Assembly (NCBI GenBank): GCA_003248965.1 | Contig: QFQU01000015.1 | Location: forward strand, 101,698-165,697 | Reading direction: 5' to 3' | DNA length: 64,000 nt | Source: Brevundimonas sp. | GTDB taxonomy: Bacteria; Pseudomonadota; Alphaproteobacteria; Caulobacterales; Caulobacteraceae | In this document: in pieces, positions 23,322-30,424 of the stretch | Layout: every line of letters starts with the position of its first letter | Numbering within the stretch: position 1 is the first letter of the stretch | The notes under the pieces: model-generated | What the model saw: only the letters and a program-made list of their open reading frames with translations | What the model was told of the DNA's origin: nothing | Database searches by the model: none | Program-made: the position numbers and the translations under genes

Positions 23322-24107
23322 ATGACCGAATATGAAGCCTTCGCCGTCGAACTGGCGCGAGAAGCCGCGCGCGTGACCCTGCCCTTCTTCCGCTCAGACA
23401 TCGGGCACGAGGACAAGGGCGGCGCCGCCGGCTTCGACCCCGTCACCGAGGCCGACAAACAGGCCGAGGCCGCCATCCGCCGCCTGATCGCGGAACGCTA
23501 TCCCGATCACGGCGTCATCGGCGAGGAGTACGGCGCGGACCGGCCGGACGCCGAACAGGTCTGGGTGCTGGACCCCATCGACGGCACCCGCGCCTTCATC
23601 TCGGGCCTGCCGCTGTGGACGACGCTGATCGCCCTGCGTCAGGAAAACCGCCCCACGGTCGGCGTCATCGCCCAGCCCTATCTGGACGAGATCTTCGTCG
23701 GCGGCCCCTCCGGCGCGCGGCTGTTGCGCGGGCGGGCCGAGACGCCGCTGGCCGTGCGGCCGTGCCAAACCCTGGCCGAGGCCGTCATCTCGACCACCGA
23801 CCCCGACATCTTCGACGCCGCCGAAGGCGCCGCCTGGACGCAGTTGCGCGGCGCCGCCCGCCTGGCCCGCCTGGGCTGCGACGCCTACGCCTACGCCATG
23901 GTCGCGGCCGGACGGATGGACCTGGTCGCCGAGACCAGCCTGAAGCCCTGGGACTGGTCGGCCCTGGTTCCCATTATCGAGGCCGCGGGCGGCCGGGTCG
24001 TAAACTGGCGCGGCGCGACGCCCGACGCCGACGGCCGGATCCTCGCCGTCGGCGACCCCCGCCTGATCGCCCAGGCCCTGCCGCTTCTGGAGCCGGCAGC
24101 GGTTTAG
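23322..24107 (+). CDS. hisN: Inositol monophosphatase-family histidinol-phosphatase
   Basis: The 261-residue protein has the metal-binding signature of the IMPase superfamily: Glu68/Glu69 (VIGEEYG), DPIDGTRAF with Asp84 and Asp87, and the C-terminal WDWSALVPIIEAAGG. GTRAFISGLPLW and the LGCDAYAYAMVAAGRMDLV stretch are those of HisN-type histidinol-phosphatases, which hydrolyse L-histidinol phosphate in histidine synthesis. Action on inositol monophosphate or related substrates cannot be excluded. It does not lie with other his biosynthesis genes here. Confidence 0.88.
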   Translation: MTEYEAFAVELAREAARVTLPFFRSDIGHEDKGGAAGFDPVTEADKQAEAAIRRLIAERYPDHGVIGEEYGADRPDAEQVWVLDPIDGTRAFISGLPLWTTLIALRQENRPTVGVIAQPYLDEIFVGGPSGARLLRGRAETPLAVRPCQTLAEAVISTTDPDIFDAAEGAAWTQLRGAARLARLGCDAYAYAMVAAGRMDLVAETSLKPWDWSALVPIIEAAGGRVVNWRGATPDADGRILAVGDPRLIAQALPLLEPAAV

Positions 24108-24138
24108 CCGGGCTAGATCCAATATCGACGATGGGCAG

Positions 24139-24603
24139 TTAGCCGACGCCAGAATCGGTCGCAGATTGTTTTAGCCCAACGTGTAGAAGCGATAGCATGA
24201 TCGCGACCCCAAAGGACGCGGCAGCCAGCAGCGTCAGGTCGGGGCGCACTCGGCTAAACAGCATGGCGACCCCAAACTCACAAAACAGCACGGCTCTGAC
24301 GAACAGCAGCGATTTGTCCCCAATGCGTGAGCCGAATAGCCCCCACTGAGAATCGCTCAGCTTTGGCCACTTAACCGGAAATAGCGGGTCGCCATGCATC
24401 TCTCTGTTGGCGACTCGGATGCCATGGCGGCGCCCAGGGTCGAAAAGCATTCGGAGAAACAGGACCAAAATAGCGGCGGCACAGACGTAGGTCACGGGCC
24501 GTACAATGAAGCCGACAGACGGATATACGGCCCCGACGGCCACGATCACGCCGCCAACCACAGCTATAACTAAGGCCGGAAAATACAGCGTGTGGATGCT
24601 CAT
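24139..24603 (-). CDS. Hypothetical four-segment membrane protein of lower GC
   Basis: The 154-residue protein starts MSIHTLYFPALVIAVVGGVI and has hydrophobic segments at about 6-28, 33-50, 103-120 and 126-142. A soluble loop between the middle segments carries the acidic/basic stretch HGIRVANREMHGDPLFPVKW. No domain is recognised. Codon use and GC content are visibly unlike the flanking genes, suggesting recent acquisition. The 260 bases upstream are also lower GC and contain a perfect 12-base palindrome, TTCAAATTTGAA, at 24709-24720 but no gene I can support. Confidence 0.6.
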   Translation of the reverse strand: MSIHTLYFPALVIAVVGGVIVAVGAVYPSVGFIVRPVTYVCAAAILVLFLRMLFDPGRRHGIRVANREMHGDPLFPVKWPKLSDSQWGLFGSRIGDKSLLFVRAVLFCEFGVAMLFSRVRPDLTLLAAASFGVAIMLSLLHVGLKQSATDSGVG

Positions 24604-24865
24604 ACGGAATTCTAGCGCCGCATGCTTTATGTCCGCAACGGGCCGTGAGCGAAAACTGGTACAGGCTCTGAGTGCGGATAACCGCGCCAAACCCCATAGT
24701 CTCGACAGTTCAAATTTGAATTAAGGTCGAAACTTTCACACTTGCAACCATCGGCCTAGCACGCCTCCAGCCCGTGTTAGGCTCCGCGTCCGGTCTTTGA
24801 CATTGCGACGCCTACCGGACCGATCGGACTCATCGGACTGTGTTTTTTCGAGTCCGATTTCGCCG

Positions 24866-25915
24866 TCAGGCCACCGACGGGGTCGCGGCGGTCACGTCCT
24901 CGGTCCGGGCCGACGGGTCGTGGGCGGCGTCCGCCAGGGGCGCGACCATGTCCGCCATGGCGTCGAACTCGCGCAGGAAGTCGGCGCGCATCTCGTCGGC
25001 CTCCATGATGACCTCGTGCTTGGCGCGCAGGACCTCGACATAGCGGCCCCGCGGCAGGCGCCGCGCGGCCCAGCGATTGGTCTGTTTCCACACCACGTCG
25101 TCGGCGTCGGCCTGGACGATGGCGACGGGGATTCGCACCTGTTTCAGCGCCTTGGGCTTCAGCGCCCGCTCGCCGGCGTCCAGCGCGAAGGCCAGCCAGC
25201 CATAGGTCGGCCCGCCGATGCCCAGGTGCGGACAGGCGAACAACTGCTGGCGCCACGCCTCGTAGCGCGCCCGGTCCGAGGTCAGGGCGTCCTCCTCGAA
25301 ATTGTGATCGAAGGGATCGTCCGGATCGCCCAGCACATAGTCGCCCGCCAGGCCGTGACGGATGTTCCAGCGCACCGCCAGCTTGACCGACCACATCGAC
25401 CGCTTGCCCGTCTTGATCCGCAGCATCGGGCTGGACAGGACCGCGCCCGCGAACCGGTCCTCGCCGGCCTCCAGGCTGAGCAGGTTCAGACAGGCGCCCA
25501 TGGAATGGCCGACCATGATCCAGGGCTTCGGCGCCCGGTCCTCGAAGGCGGTCAGCAGCCGGCCGTAGTCGTCCAGGAACTCCTCCACCGCGCGGGCGTG
25601 GCCCTTCAGCCGGTCCGGCAGCAGGCGCGCGGACAGGCCCTGGCCGCGCCAGTCGTGGGCCAGCACGCACCAGCCGCGCGCCAGGAAGTTGCCGATGACC
25701 TCGTAATATTTCTCGATCGGCTCGGTGCGGCCGGGGCTCAGAACCACAGTCCCCCTCGCCTGGCCCTGAGCCAGATGGGTCGGGGTCCAGAAGGCGGCGC
25801 GCAGGCGCATGCCGCCGGCCCCGCGGAACCAGTCGCCCCTGCCTCCCGGCGGGGGCGCGGCGCCGGGAACTCCCATCAGGGGGGCGTTGGCGGCGAAGGC
25901 TTGGGCGCGGTTCAC
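24866..25915 (-). CDS. Alpha/beta hydrolase, lysophospholipase/serine aminopeptidase S33-like
   Basis: The 349-residue protein has the nucleophile elbow GHSMG with Ser138, the HDWRGQG segment typical of S33 monoglyceride lipase-like enzymes, and a late histidine in AKHEVIMEADE. VQADADDVV holds the likely catalytic acid. Substrate is probably a lysophospholipid or monoacylglycerol, judged from PldB-like features; this is inference. The N terminus is not a signal peptide, so it is cytoplasmic or peripheral. Its GTG start overlaps the stop of the methyltransferase gene as GTGA, so the two are translated together. Confidence 0.87.
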   Translation of the reverse strand: MNRAQAFAANAPLMGVPGAAPPPGGRGDWFRGAGGMRLRAAFWTPTHLAQGQARGTVVLSPGRTEPIEKYYEVIGNFLARGWCVLAHDWRGQGLSARLLPDRLKGHARAVEEFLDDYGRLLTAFEDRAPKPWIMVGHSMGACLNLLSLEAGEDRFAGAVLSSPMLRIKTGKRSMWSVKLAVRWNIRHGLAGDYVLGDPDDPFDHNFEEDALTSDRARYEAWRQQLFACPHLGIGGPTYGWLAFALDAGERALKPKALKQVRIPVAIVQADADDVVWKQTNRWAARRLPRGRYVEVLRAKHEVIMEADEMRADFLREFDAMADMVAPLADAAHDPSARTEDVTAATPSVA

Positions 25916-26832
25916 TCGGGCTTCCTGAACTTCAAGGTCATGCGGTCGCTTTCGCCGATCGCCTCGAACTTGGCGCGGTCGAAGGCGGGATCGGCGGGCT
26001 GGTCCTTCGGCGCGGTCAGGCGCGTGGGCGGCAGGGTGTCGACGCCGAAGGGGTGTTTCTTGGTGTCTTTCGGGTTGGCGTTGATCTCGGAGGATTCGAC
26101 GAAGACGAAGCCCGCCTCCTGGGCCAGCTGGCGCACGAACGCCTCCTGGACATAGCCGTTAGCGGCGACCGGGTCCTGGTCCTCTTCCGGCGCCAGGCGA
26201 TGCTGTTCCACGCCCAGGACGCCGCCGGGCCGCAGGGCCGAAAAGGCGTCAGAGAACGCCTTTTCGGCGATCCCCGCCGCCATCCAGCCATGCAGGGTGC
26301 GCATGAACAGGCACAGGTCCGCCGTGCCCGCCGGGGCGACAGGCCCGGAGGTCGCGCCGAAGGTCGTGAATCGCGGCTCTCCGTACAGCTTCTTGTCGCT
26401 GCTGAAGCGGGTCTTGAAGGCCGTGTTCAATGTGACCTGGGCAGGGTCGGCGGTCGGCCCCTCCGGGAACACGGCCGCCACATAGGTCCCGCCGCCGCGC
26501 GCCAGATAGGGGGCCAGAATCTCGCTGTACCAGCCGCCGCCGGGCCAGAACTCCACCACCGTCATGCGCGGCTGAAGACCGAAGAACCGCAGCGTCTCCA
26601 TCGGGTGGCGATGGGCGTCGCGGGCCCGATCCTGCGGCGTGCGCCACGGGCCGGCGACCGCCCATTCCAACGACCCTTCCGGCGGGCCCGCGGGCGCGGC
26701 GGGCGCCGGCGCGGTCGAGGTCTTGTCTTCCTTGCGCCCGCAGGCGGCGACGCCGGTCAGGACAAGCGTGGTCGCCCCGGCCAGAAGGAACCGGCGCGAC
26801 GGACTGCCGCAGACCGCAGGATGATCAATCAT
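25912..26832 (-). CDS. Exported COG4798-type methyltransferase, Tat-like lipoprotein signal
   Basis: The 306-residue protein starts with a twin-arginine (SPSRRFLLAG, Arg13-Arg14) and ends its signal in a lipobox, GVAAC with Cys31, so it should be a lipoprotein outside the cytoplasm. The rest is a class I methyltransferase-like fold: RARDAHRHPMETLRFFGL, the glycine-rich TVVEFWPGGGWYSEIL, and LRPGGVLGVEQHR. These match the COG4798 group of predicted exported methyltransferases. A methyl donor in the periplasm is not known, so the activity is puzzling. A paralogue lies immediately upstream and the hydrolase gene overlaps its 3' end. Confidence 0.86.
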   Translation of the reverse strand: MIDHPAVCGSPSRRFLLAGATTLVLTGVAACGRKEDKTSTAPAPAAPAGPPEGSLEWAVAGPWRTPQDRARDAHRHPMETLRFFGLQPRMTVVEFWPGGGWYSEILAPYLARGGGTYVAAVFPEGPTADPAQVTLNTAFKTRFSSDKKLYGEPRFTTFGATSGPVAPAGTADLCLFMRTLHGWMAAGIAEKAFSDAFSALRPGGVLGVEQHRLAPEEDQDPVAANGYVQEAFVRQLAQEAGFVFVESSEINANPKDTKKHPFGVDTLPPTRLTAPKDQPADPAFDRAKFEAIGESDRMTLKFRKPE

Positions 26833-26924
26833 CGAAAACTCCCGCAGGACGCCGACCCCCGCGTCGGCAAACCTTGGTCAGACGGGATTAGTCAGGTTCG
26901 CCGTCCCGGTCAAAACGCGATCGT

Positions 26925-27761
26925 CTATTCCGGTTTCCGCAGGCGCAGCGTCATTCGGTCGCTTTCGCCGATCGCGTCGAAGGCGGCCCGTTCCTCGGCG
27001 GTCAGGCGACGCGCCCCAGGATCGTTCGATTGCGCCGACTTGCGCACCGGCGGCAGGGTCCAGACGCCGAACGGATGGTCGTGATCGTCCTTCGGGTTGG
27101 CGTTCAGCTCGCTGCGGGCCTCCAGCACGAAGCCGGCGTTCTGGGCTTCGCGGATGACGTAGCTTTCGGGGACGTAGCCCGTCGACGCGACATCGGCCAC
27201 GTTCAGGCCCTCGGCGCTGCGGTGCTGTTCGATGGCCAAAACCCCGCCCGGTTTCAGCGCCCGGAAGAAGGCCTGCAGATAGGGCTGGGTCCGGCCGTCG
27301 CGCGACCAGTTGTGGAAGGCGCGCGCCACCAGGATGAAGTCCGCCGTCCCGTCGGCCACGCCCATTGACTCCAGCGGTTTGTCGACCGCCACATAGCGGC
27401 CGCCGGTCGCGGCGGCGTAGGGCTCCAGGATGTGGCGCCACCAGCTGGCGCCGCCCGGCTCGATCTCCACCACCGTCATGCCGGGCGTCAGACCCCAGAA
27501 GGTCAGGGATTCATAAGGGTGACGGGCGGCGTCGCGGGCGCGGTCGGCGGCCGGTCGGCTCTGCGCCGCCACCGCCGCCTGAAGCGCCGTGTCCTCGGTC
27601 AGGGTCGGCATGGCGCTGGACAGGGCCGAACGCGGCGGCGTCCAGGCGCCTTCGGTCTGTGCCGCCGGCGGAGCGGACGACTGAGCCAGGGCCGGAACAG
27701 CCGTCGCGACGAAGGCGGCGGTCGTGGCGAGGACGGCGAGGCCGGAAAAGACTGAACGCAT
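26925..27761 (-). CDS. Exported COG4798-type methyltransferase, Sec signal (paralogue)
   Basis: The 278-residue protein has a Sec signal peptide (SVFSGLAVLATTAAFVATAVPALAQ, split here as a description; cleavage after Ala-Leu-Ala near residue 26). It shares long blocks with the next gene: DRARDAARHPYESLTFWGL, TVVEIEPGGASWWRHIL, LKPGGVLAIEQHR, NANPKDDHDHPFGV and the end IGESDRMTLRLRKPE. It is thus a tandem duplicate that lacks the lipobox. The pair and the hydrolase form a three-gene transcription unit, with 92 bases between the two methyltransferase genes. ATG 27761 starts the signal peptide. Confidence 0.86.
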   Translation of the reverse strand: MRSVFSGLAVLATTAAFVATAVPALAQSSAPPAAQTEGAWTPPRSALSSAMPTLTEDTALQAAVAAQSRPAADRARDAARHPYESLTFWGLTPGMTVVEIEPGGASWWRHILEPYAAATGGRYVAVDKPLESMGVADGTADFILVARAFHNWSRDGRTQPYLQAFFRALKPGGVLAIEQHRSAEGLNVADVASTGYVPESYVIREAQNAGFVLEARSELNANPKDDHDHPFGVWTLPPVRKSAQSNDPGARRLTAEERAAFDAIGESDRMTLRLRKPE

Positions 27762-27904
27762 GAGCGATGTCCTGAAAAGCGATCGCGCCGTTTTACGGCG
27801 CGGGGCGGCCGACGCATAGCGCGATCCCGCCGTTCCGGCGATTCGCCGCAGGCCGGTTTCGCGACCCCCTTGACGCCTGACGCGGCCATCCCATCTGAAC
27901 TCTC

Positions 27905-28028
27905 GAGAGCGCCGATATCGGGCTCTCCGGACTGACGGCGCCGATAGTGGGCCGCCCGTCTGAAACCCGACCGTCCGGGCTGAATCGCCGGGCGGCTCAA
28001 CCTTGCTGATCCTCAGGAGGATGTGCTG
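27905..28028 (+). promoter_or_regulatory. Candidate ROSE-like RNA thermometer in the hsp20 leader
   Basis: The leader can form several successive hairpins. GAGAGC 27905-27910 pairs with GCTCTC 27922-27927, and GCCGCCCG 27951-27958 pairs with CGGGCGGC 27989-27996. In the third, TTGCT at 28003-28007 can pair with the AGGA of the Shine-Dalgarno sequence at 28015-28018. The last pairing, a UUGCU anti-Shine-Dalgarno stretch facing AGGA, is the hallmark of ROSE elements that control small heat-shock genes in alphaproteobacteria. An alternative stem, ATCCT with AGGAT, would also mask the ribosome site. Assigned from base pairing by eye. Confidence 0.5.
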
Positions 28029-28505
28029 ATGCGTACCTATGACCTCTCCCCGCTGTATCGTTCCGCCGTCGGCTTCGACCGTCTGGCCAACCTGCTGGAA
28101 AACGCCGCGCGTTCCAGCCAGGACAGCGGCTATCCCCCCTACAATATCGAGACCCTGGGCGAGAACGCCTATCGCATCGAGATCGCCGTCGCGGGCTTCA
28201 CCCCTGACGAGCTGAACATCGAGGTGAAGGAAAACCTGCTGACCGTGACGGGCCGCAAGAGCGCCAACGACGATGTCGTCCCGCAGAAGACCTATCTGCA
28301 CCGCGGCCTGGCTGAACGCGATTTCGAGCGCCGCTTCCAGCTGGCCGACTATGTCGTCGTCACCGACGCCAACCTGGTCAACGGCCTGCTGACAATCACA
28401 TTGAAGCGCGAACTGCCCGAGGCGCTGAAGCCCCGCCGCGTCGAAATCGGCGTCGGCCAGCCGCTGATCGAGGGCGAGATGGAAACGACGGCCAAGGCGG
28501 CCTGA
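28029..28505 (+). CDS. HSP20/alpha-crystallin small heat-shock protein (IbpA-like)
   Basis: Small heat-shock proteins bind unfolding proteins in large oligomers without ATP. The 158-residue protein starts RTYDLSPLYRSAVGFDRLAN, the IbpA/HspA-class N terminus. Its alpha-crystallin domain spans about 38-130 (YPPYNIETLGENAYRIEIAV, ELNIEVKENLLTVTG, FERRFQLADYV, NGLLTITLKRE). ATG 28029 has AGGAGG eight bases upstream; a GTG at 28023 would add two residues. The leader carries a ROSE-like thermometer. A UUCG-loop terminator follows. Confidence 0.95.
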   Translation: MRTYDLSPLYRSAVGFDRLANLLENAARSSQDSGYPPYNIETLGENAYRIEIAVAGFTPDELNIEVKENLLTVTGRKSANDDVVPQKTYLHRGLAERDFERRFQLADYVVVTDANLVNGLLTITLKRELPEALKPRRVEIGVGQPLIEGEMETTAKAA

Positions 28506-28529
28506 TCCGTCGCACTTCGAGACCGAGGG

Positions 28530-28557
28530 AAAGGGCGGCGTTCGCGCCGCCCTTTTT
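28530..28557 (+). terminator. Intrinsic terminator between hsp20 and rppH
   Basis: AAAGGGCGGCG at 28530-28540, tetraloop TTCG, CGCCGCCCTTTTT. It is ideal for the plus-strand hsp20 gene; the A-rich left flank lets it also act on the convergent rppH transcript. Confidence 0.9.
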
Positions 28558-29037
28558 CTATGCGGCGAAGCGGGCGAAGGCCGCAACCACCTGGGCGTAG
28601 GCGTCGCGCTTGAACGGCACGATCAGGTCGCACGCCTCCGACAGATCGCCCCAGCGCCAGGCGTCGAACTCCACCTCGTCCGCGGCCTGGAGGTCGATCT
28701 CGTCGTCCTGGCCGGTGAAGCGAAGAGCGAACCACATCTGCTTCTGCCCCTTGAAGCCGCGCCAGGCCTTGGCGTTGTTCATCGCCTCGGGCGGGAAGTC
28801 GTATAGGATCCAGTCTTCGGTCCGGCCCAGAAGTTCGACGGACGTGACGCCCGTCTCCTCGCGCAGCTCGCGCCGGGCGGCGTCCAGCAGGTCCTCGCCC
28901 TTGTCCACGCCGCCCTGGGGGAACTGCCAATTATAGGGGCCGGGCGTCGCATGACGGCGACCGTACCAGACCTGGCCCGCGCGGTTGAACAACACCACGC
29001 CGACATTGGGGCGGTAGGCGGCGCGGTCAGCCGTCAC
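28558..29037 (-). CDS. rppH: RNA pyrophosphohydrolase (RppH, Nudix)
   Basis: RppH removes pyrophosphate from the 5' end of mRNA and starts 5'-dependent decay. The 159-residue protein opens with YRPNVGVVLFNRAGQVWYGRR, the family signature, followed by WQFPQGGVDKGED. A complete Nudix box follows, GGVDKGEDLLDAARRELREE then TG at about residues 42-63. The GTG start at 29037 overlaps the stop of the upstream deacetylase gene as GTGA, which supports the choice. The same gene order (polysaccharide deacetylase then rppH) is common in alphaproteobacteria. Confidence 0.94.
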   Translation of the reverse strand: MTADRAAYRPNVGVVLFNRAGQVWYGRRHATPGPYNWQFPQGGVDKGEDLLDAARRELREETGVTSVELLGRTEDWILYDFPPEAMNNAKAWRGFKGQKQMWFALRFTGQDDEIDLQAADEVEFDAWRWGDLSEACDLIVPFKRDAYAQVVAAFARFAA

Positions 29038-30227
29038 CGGCCGGGCCGCATCGTCATGGCGGAGGCAGGCGCCAGTTGCAGGCCGCGCTGCTCCAGCCCG
29101 GCGCTCCAGCGGGCGGCGGCCTCCACCGTCACCGGATAGGAGAAGCCTGTTCCCAGGGCCGAGCCGCGCAGCTTGGCCTGGGCCTCCAGGCCGTTCAGGG
29201 CCGAGACGATGGCGGCCGGCGATTGCGTCTGGTCGATGATCCGGTCGGCGCTGGCCCGCGCCCAGGCGCCGGGGCGACGCTGGAACGAGCCGTCGTCCAG
29301 GAAGGATATCCCACGTTGACGCAGGATCGTCAGGAAGGCGCCCATGCCGGCGTCCGAGGCGGCGAAACGGTCGCCCAGATAGTTGGTCACGCCGAAATAG
29401 CCAGTGGCGCGGCCCAGCAGCCATTCCATCTTGGCCTGGACGTCGTCCGGACCGCCGTCGGCCAGCAGGGTGTAGGGACCGGGATCGTTGTTGGGATAAC
29501 CGGTCGGCTCCATCGGCATTTCCAGCATGACCTCGTGACCCTGGGCCCGCGCCTGGTCGATCCAGGACTGGAGGTTCTCGGCATAGGGCACGAAGCTGAG
29601 CGTCACTTCCGGCGGCAGACGCTCGATGGCCGCCCGGGTCGTCACCGCGTTCAGACCCAGGCCACCCACGATCAGGGCCACGCGCGGCTTGCCGTTGGGA
29701 CGGAACGGCCGGGCGTAGGCCTGGGCCGGCACCCGGCCGTCCGGCGCGATCATGGGGAGGGGGCCGTTGGGACCGGGCTGGGACAGGCCGGCGATGGGCG
29801 CGCGAGCCAGGGGCGAGGCCGCATGGACGGGCGCCGAATAGGCCGCGCCGCCGCCGGCGACGCTGGCGCCGTCCGGCAGGGTGATCACCGCCTCGCCGCC
29901 CATGGCGGCCGGGTCGCCGCCGGCGCCGGTCATATTCTGATACGGGCCCATGGCGCCGCTGGAGAAGGCGTCGAAGCCGGAGGGCGCGGGGGCGAGCGCG
30001 GCCTGCTCGCGCTCCAGGGCGACGCGGGCCGAGGGCGAACCGGCGCGGGGGTCGCCCAGCACCGTCAGGAACAGGGCGCTGGTGGTCAAAAGGAACAGGC
30101 CGGCCAGGCCCGCGATCACCGGCGGCTTCTTCAGCGCGGCGACGACGGGCTTCATCCCCATCCGGCTGCGCGGACGGGGCGCGAGACCGGCGGTGGCGGC
30201 GAGGGCGGATTGGCGTTTGGCGAACAT
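29034..30227 (-). CDS. Divergent polysaccharide deacetylase family protein
   Basis: The protein (397 residues from ATG 30227) has a cytoplasmic N terminus, one membrane segment at about 35-60 (PVIAGLAGLFLLTTSALFLT), a disordered Ala/Gly/Pro-rich linker, and a C-terminal domain from about 180. That domain has RVALIVGGLGLNAVTTRAAI, PPEVTLSFVPYAENLQSWID, GHEVMLEMPMEP and GYFGVTNYLGDRF, matching the divergent polysaccharide deacetylase (DUF610) family. It faces the periplasm and may act on cell-wall glycans. A GTG at 30263 is a possible earlier start. Coupled to rppH by a four-base overlap. Confidence 0.88.
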   Translation of the reverse strand: MFAKRQSALAATAGLAPRPRSRMGMKPVVAALKKPPVIAGLAGLFLLTTSALFLTVLGDPRAGSPSARVALEREQAALAPAPSGFDAFSSGAMGPYQNMTGAGGDPAAMGGEAVITLPDGASVAGGGAAYSAPVHAASPLARAPIAGLSQPGPNGPLPMIAPDGRVPAQAYARPFRPNGKPRVALIVGGLGLNAVTTRAAIERLPPEVTLSFVPYAENLQSWIDQARAQGHEVMLEMPMEPTGYPNNDPGPYTLLADGGPDDVQAKMEWLLGRATGYFGVTNYLGDRFAASDAGMGAFLTILRQRGISFLDDGSFQRRPGAWARASADRIIDQTQSPAAIVSALNGLEAQAKLRGSALGTGFSYPVTVEAAARWSAGLEQRGLQLAPASAMTMRPGR

Positions 30228-30424
30228 GGTTGAGAGCCGGGACCGAAGACGGAATCCTTCCACCCGATCTTCGCCCCGACGCGGTTAATAAACCCTAACG
30301 GCGGGTTCACCATGATTTCCGACCTGCCGCCCGACTTGGCCCCTCGGACACGTTTCGTGCGTTGACGGGACGGTTTGCACGACTTCACATGCGCCCCTCC
30401 CCGCCGAACGCTCAGGACGTCACA

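Noticed and set aside
30285..30299. TTAA-N7-TAAC in the ppc leader as a CtrA box
   Set aside because: One half-site base differs from the TTAA-N7-TTAA consensus and nothing about ppc suggests cell-cycle control, so the match is too weak.
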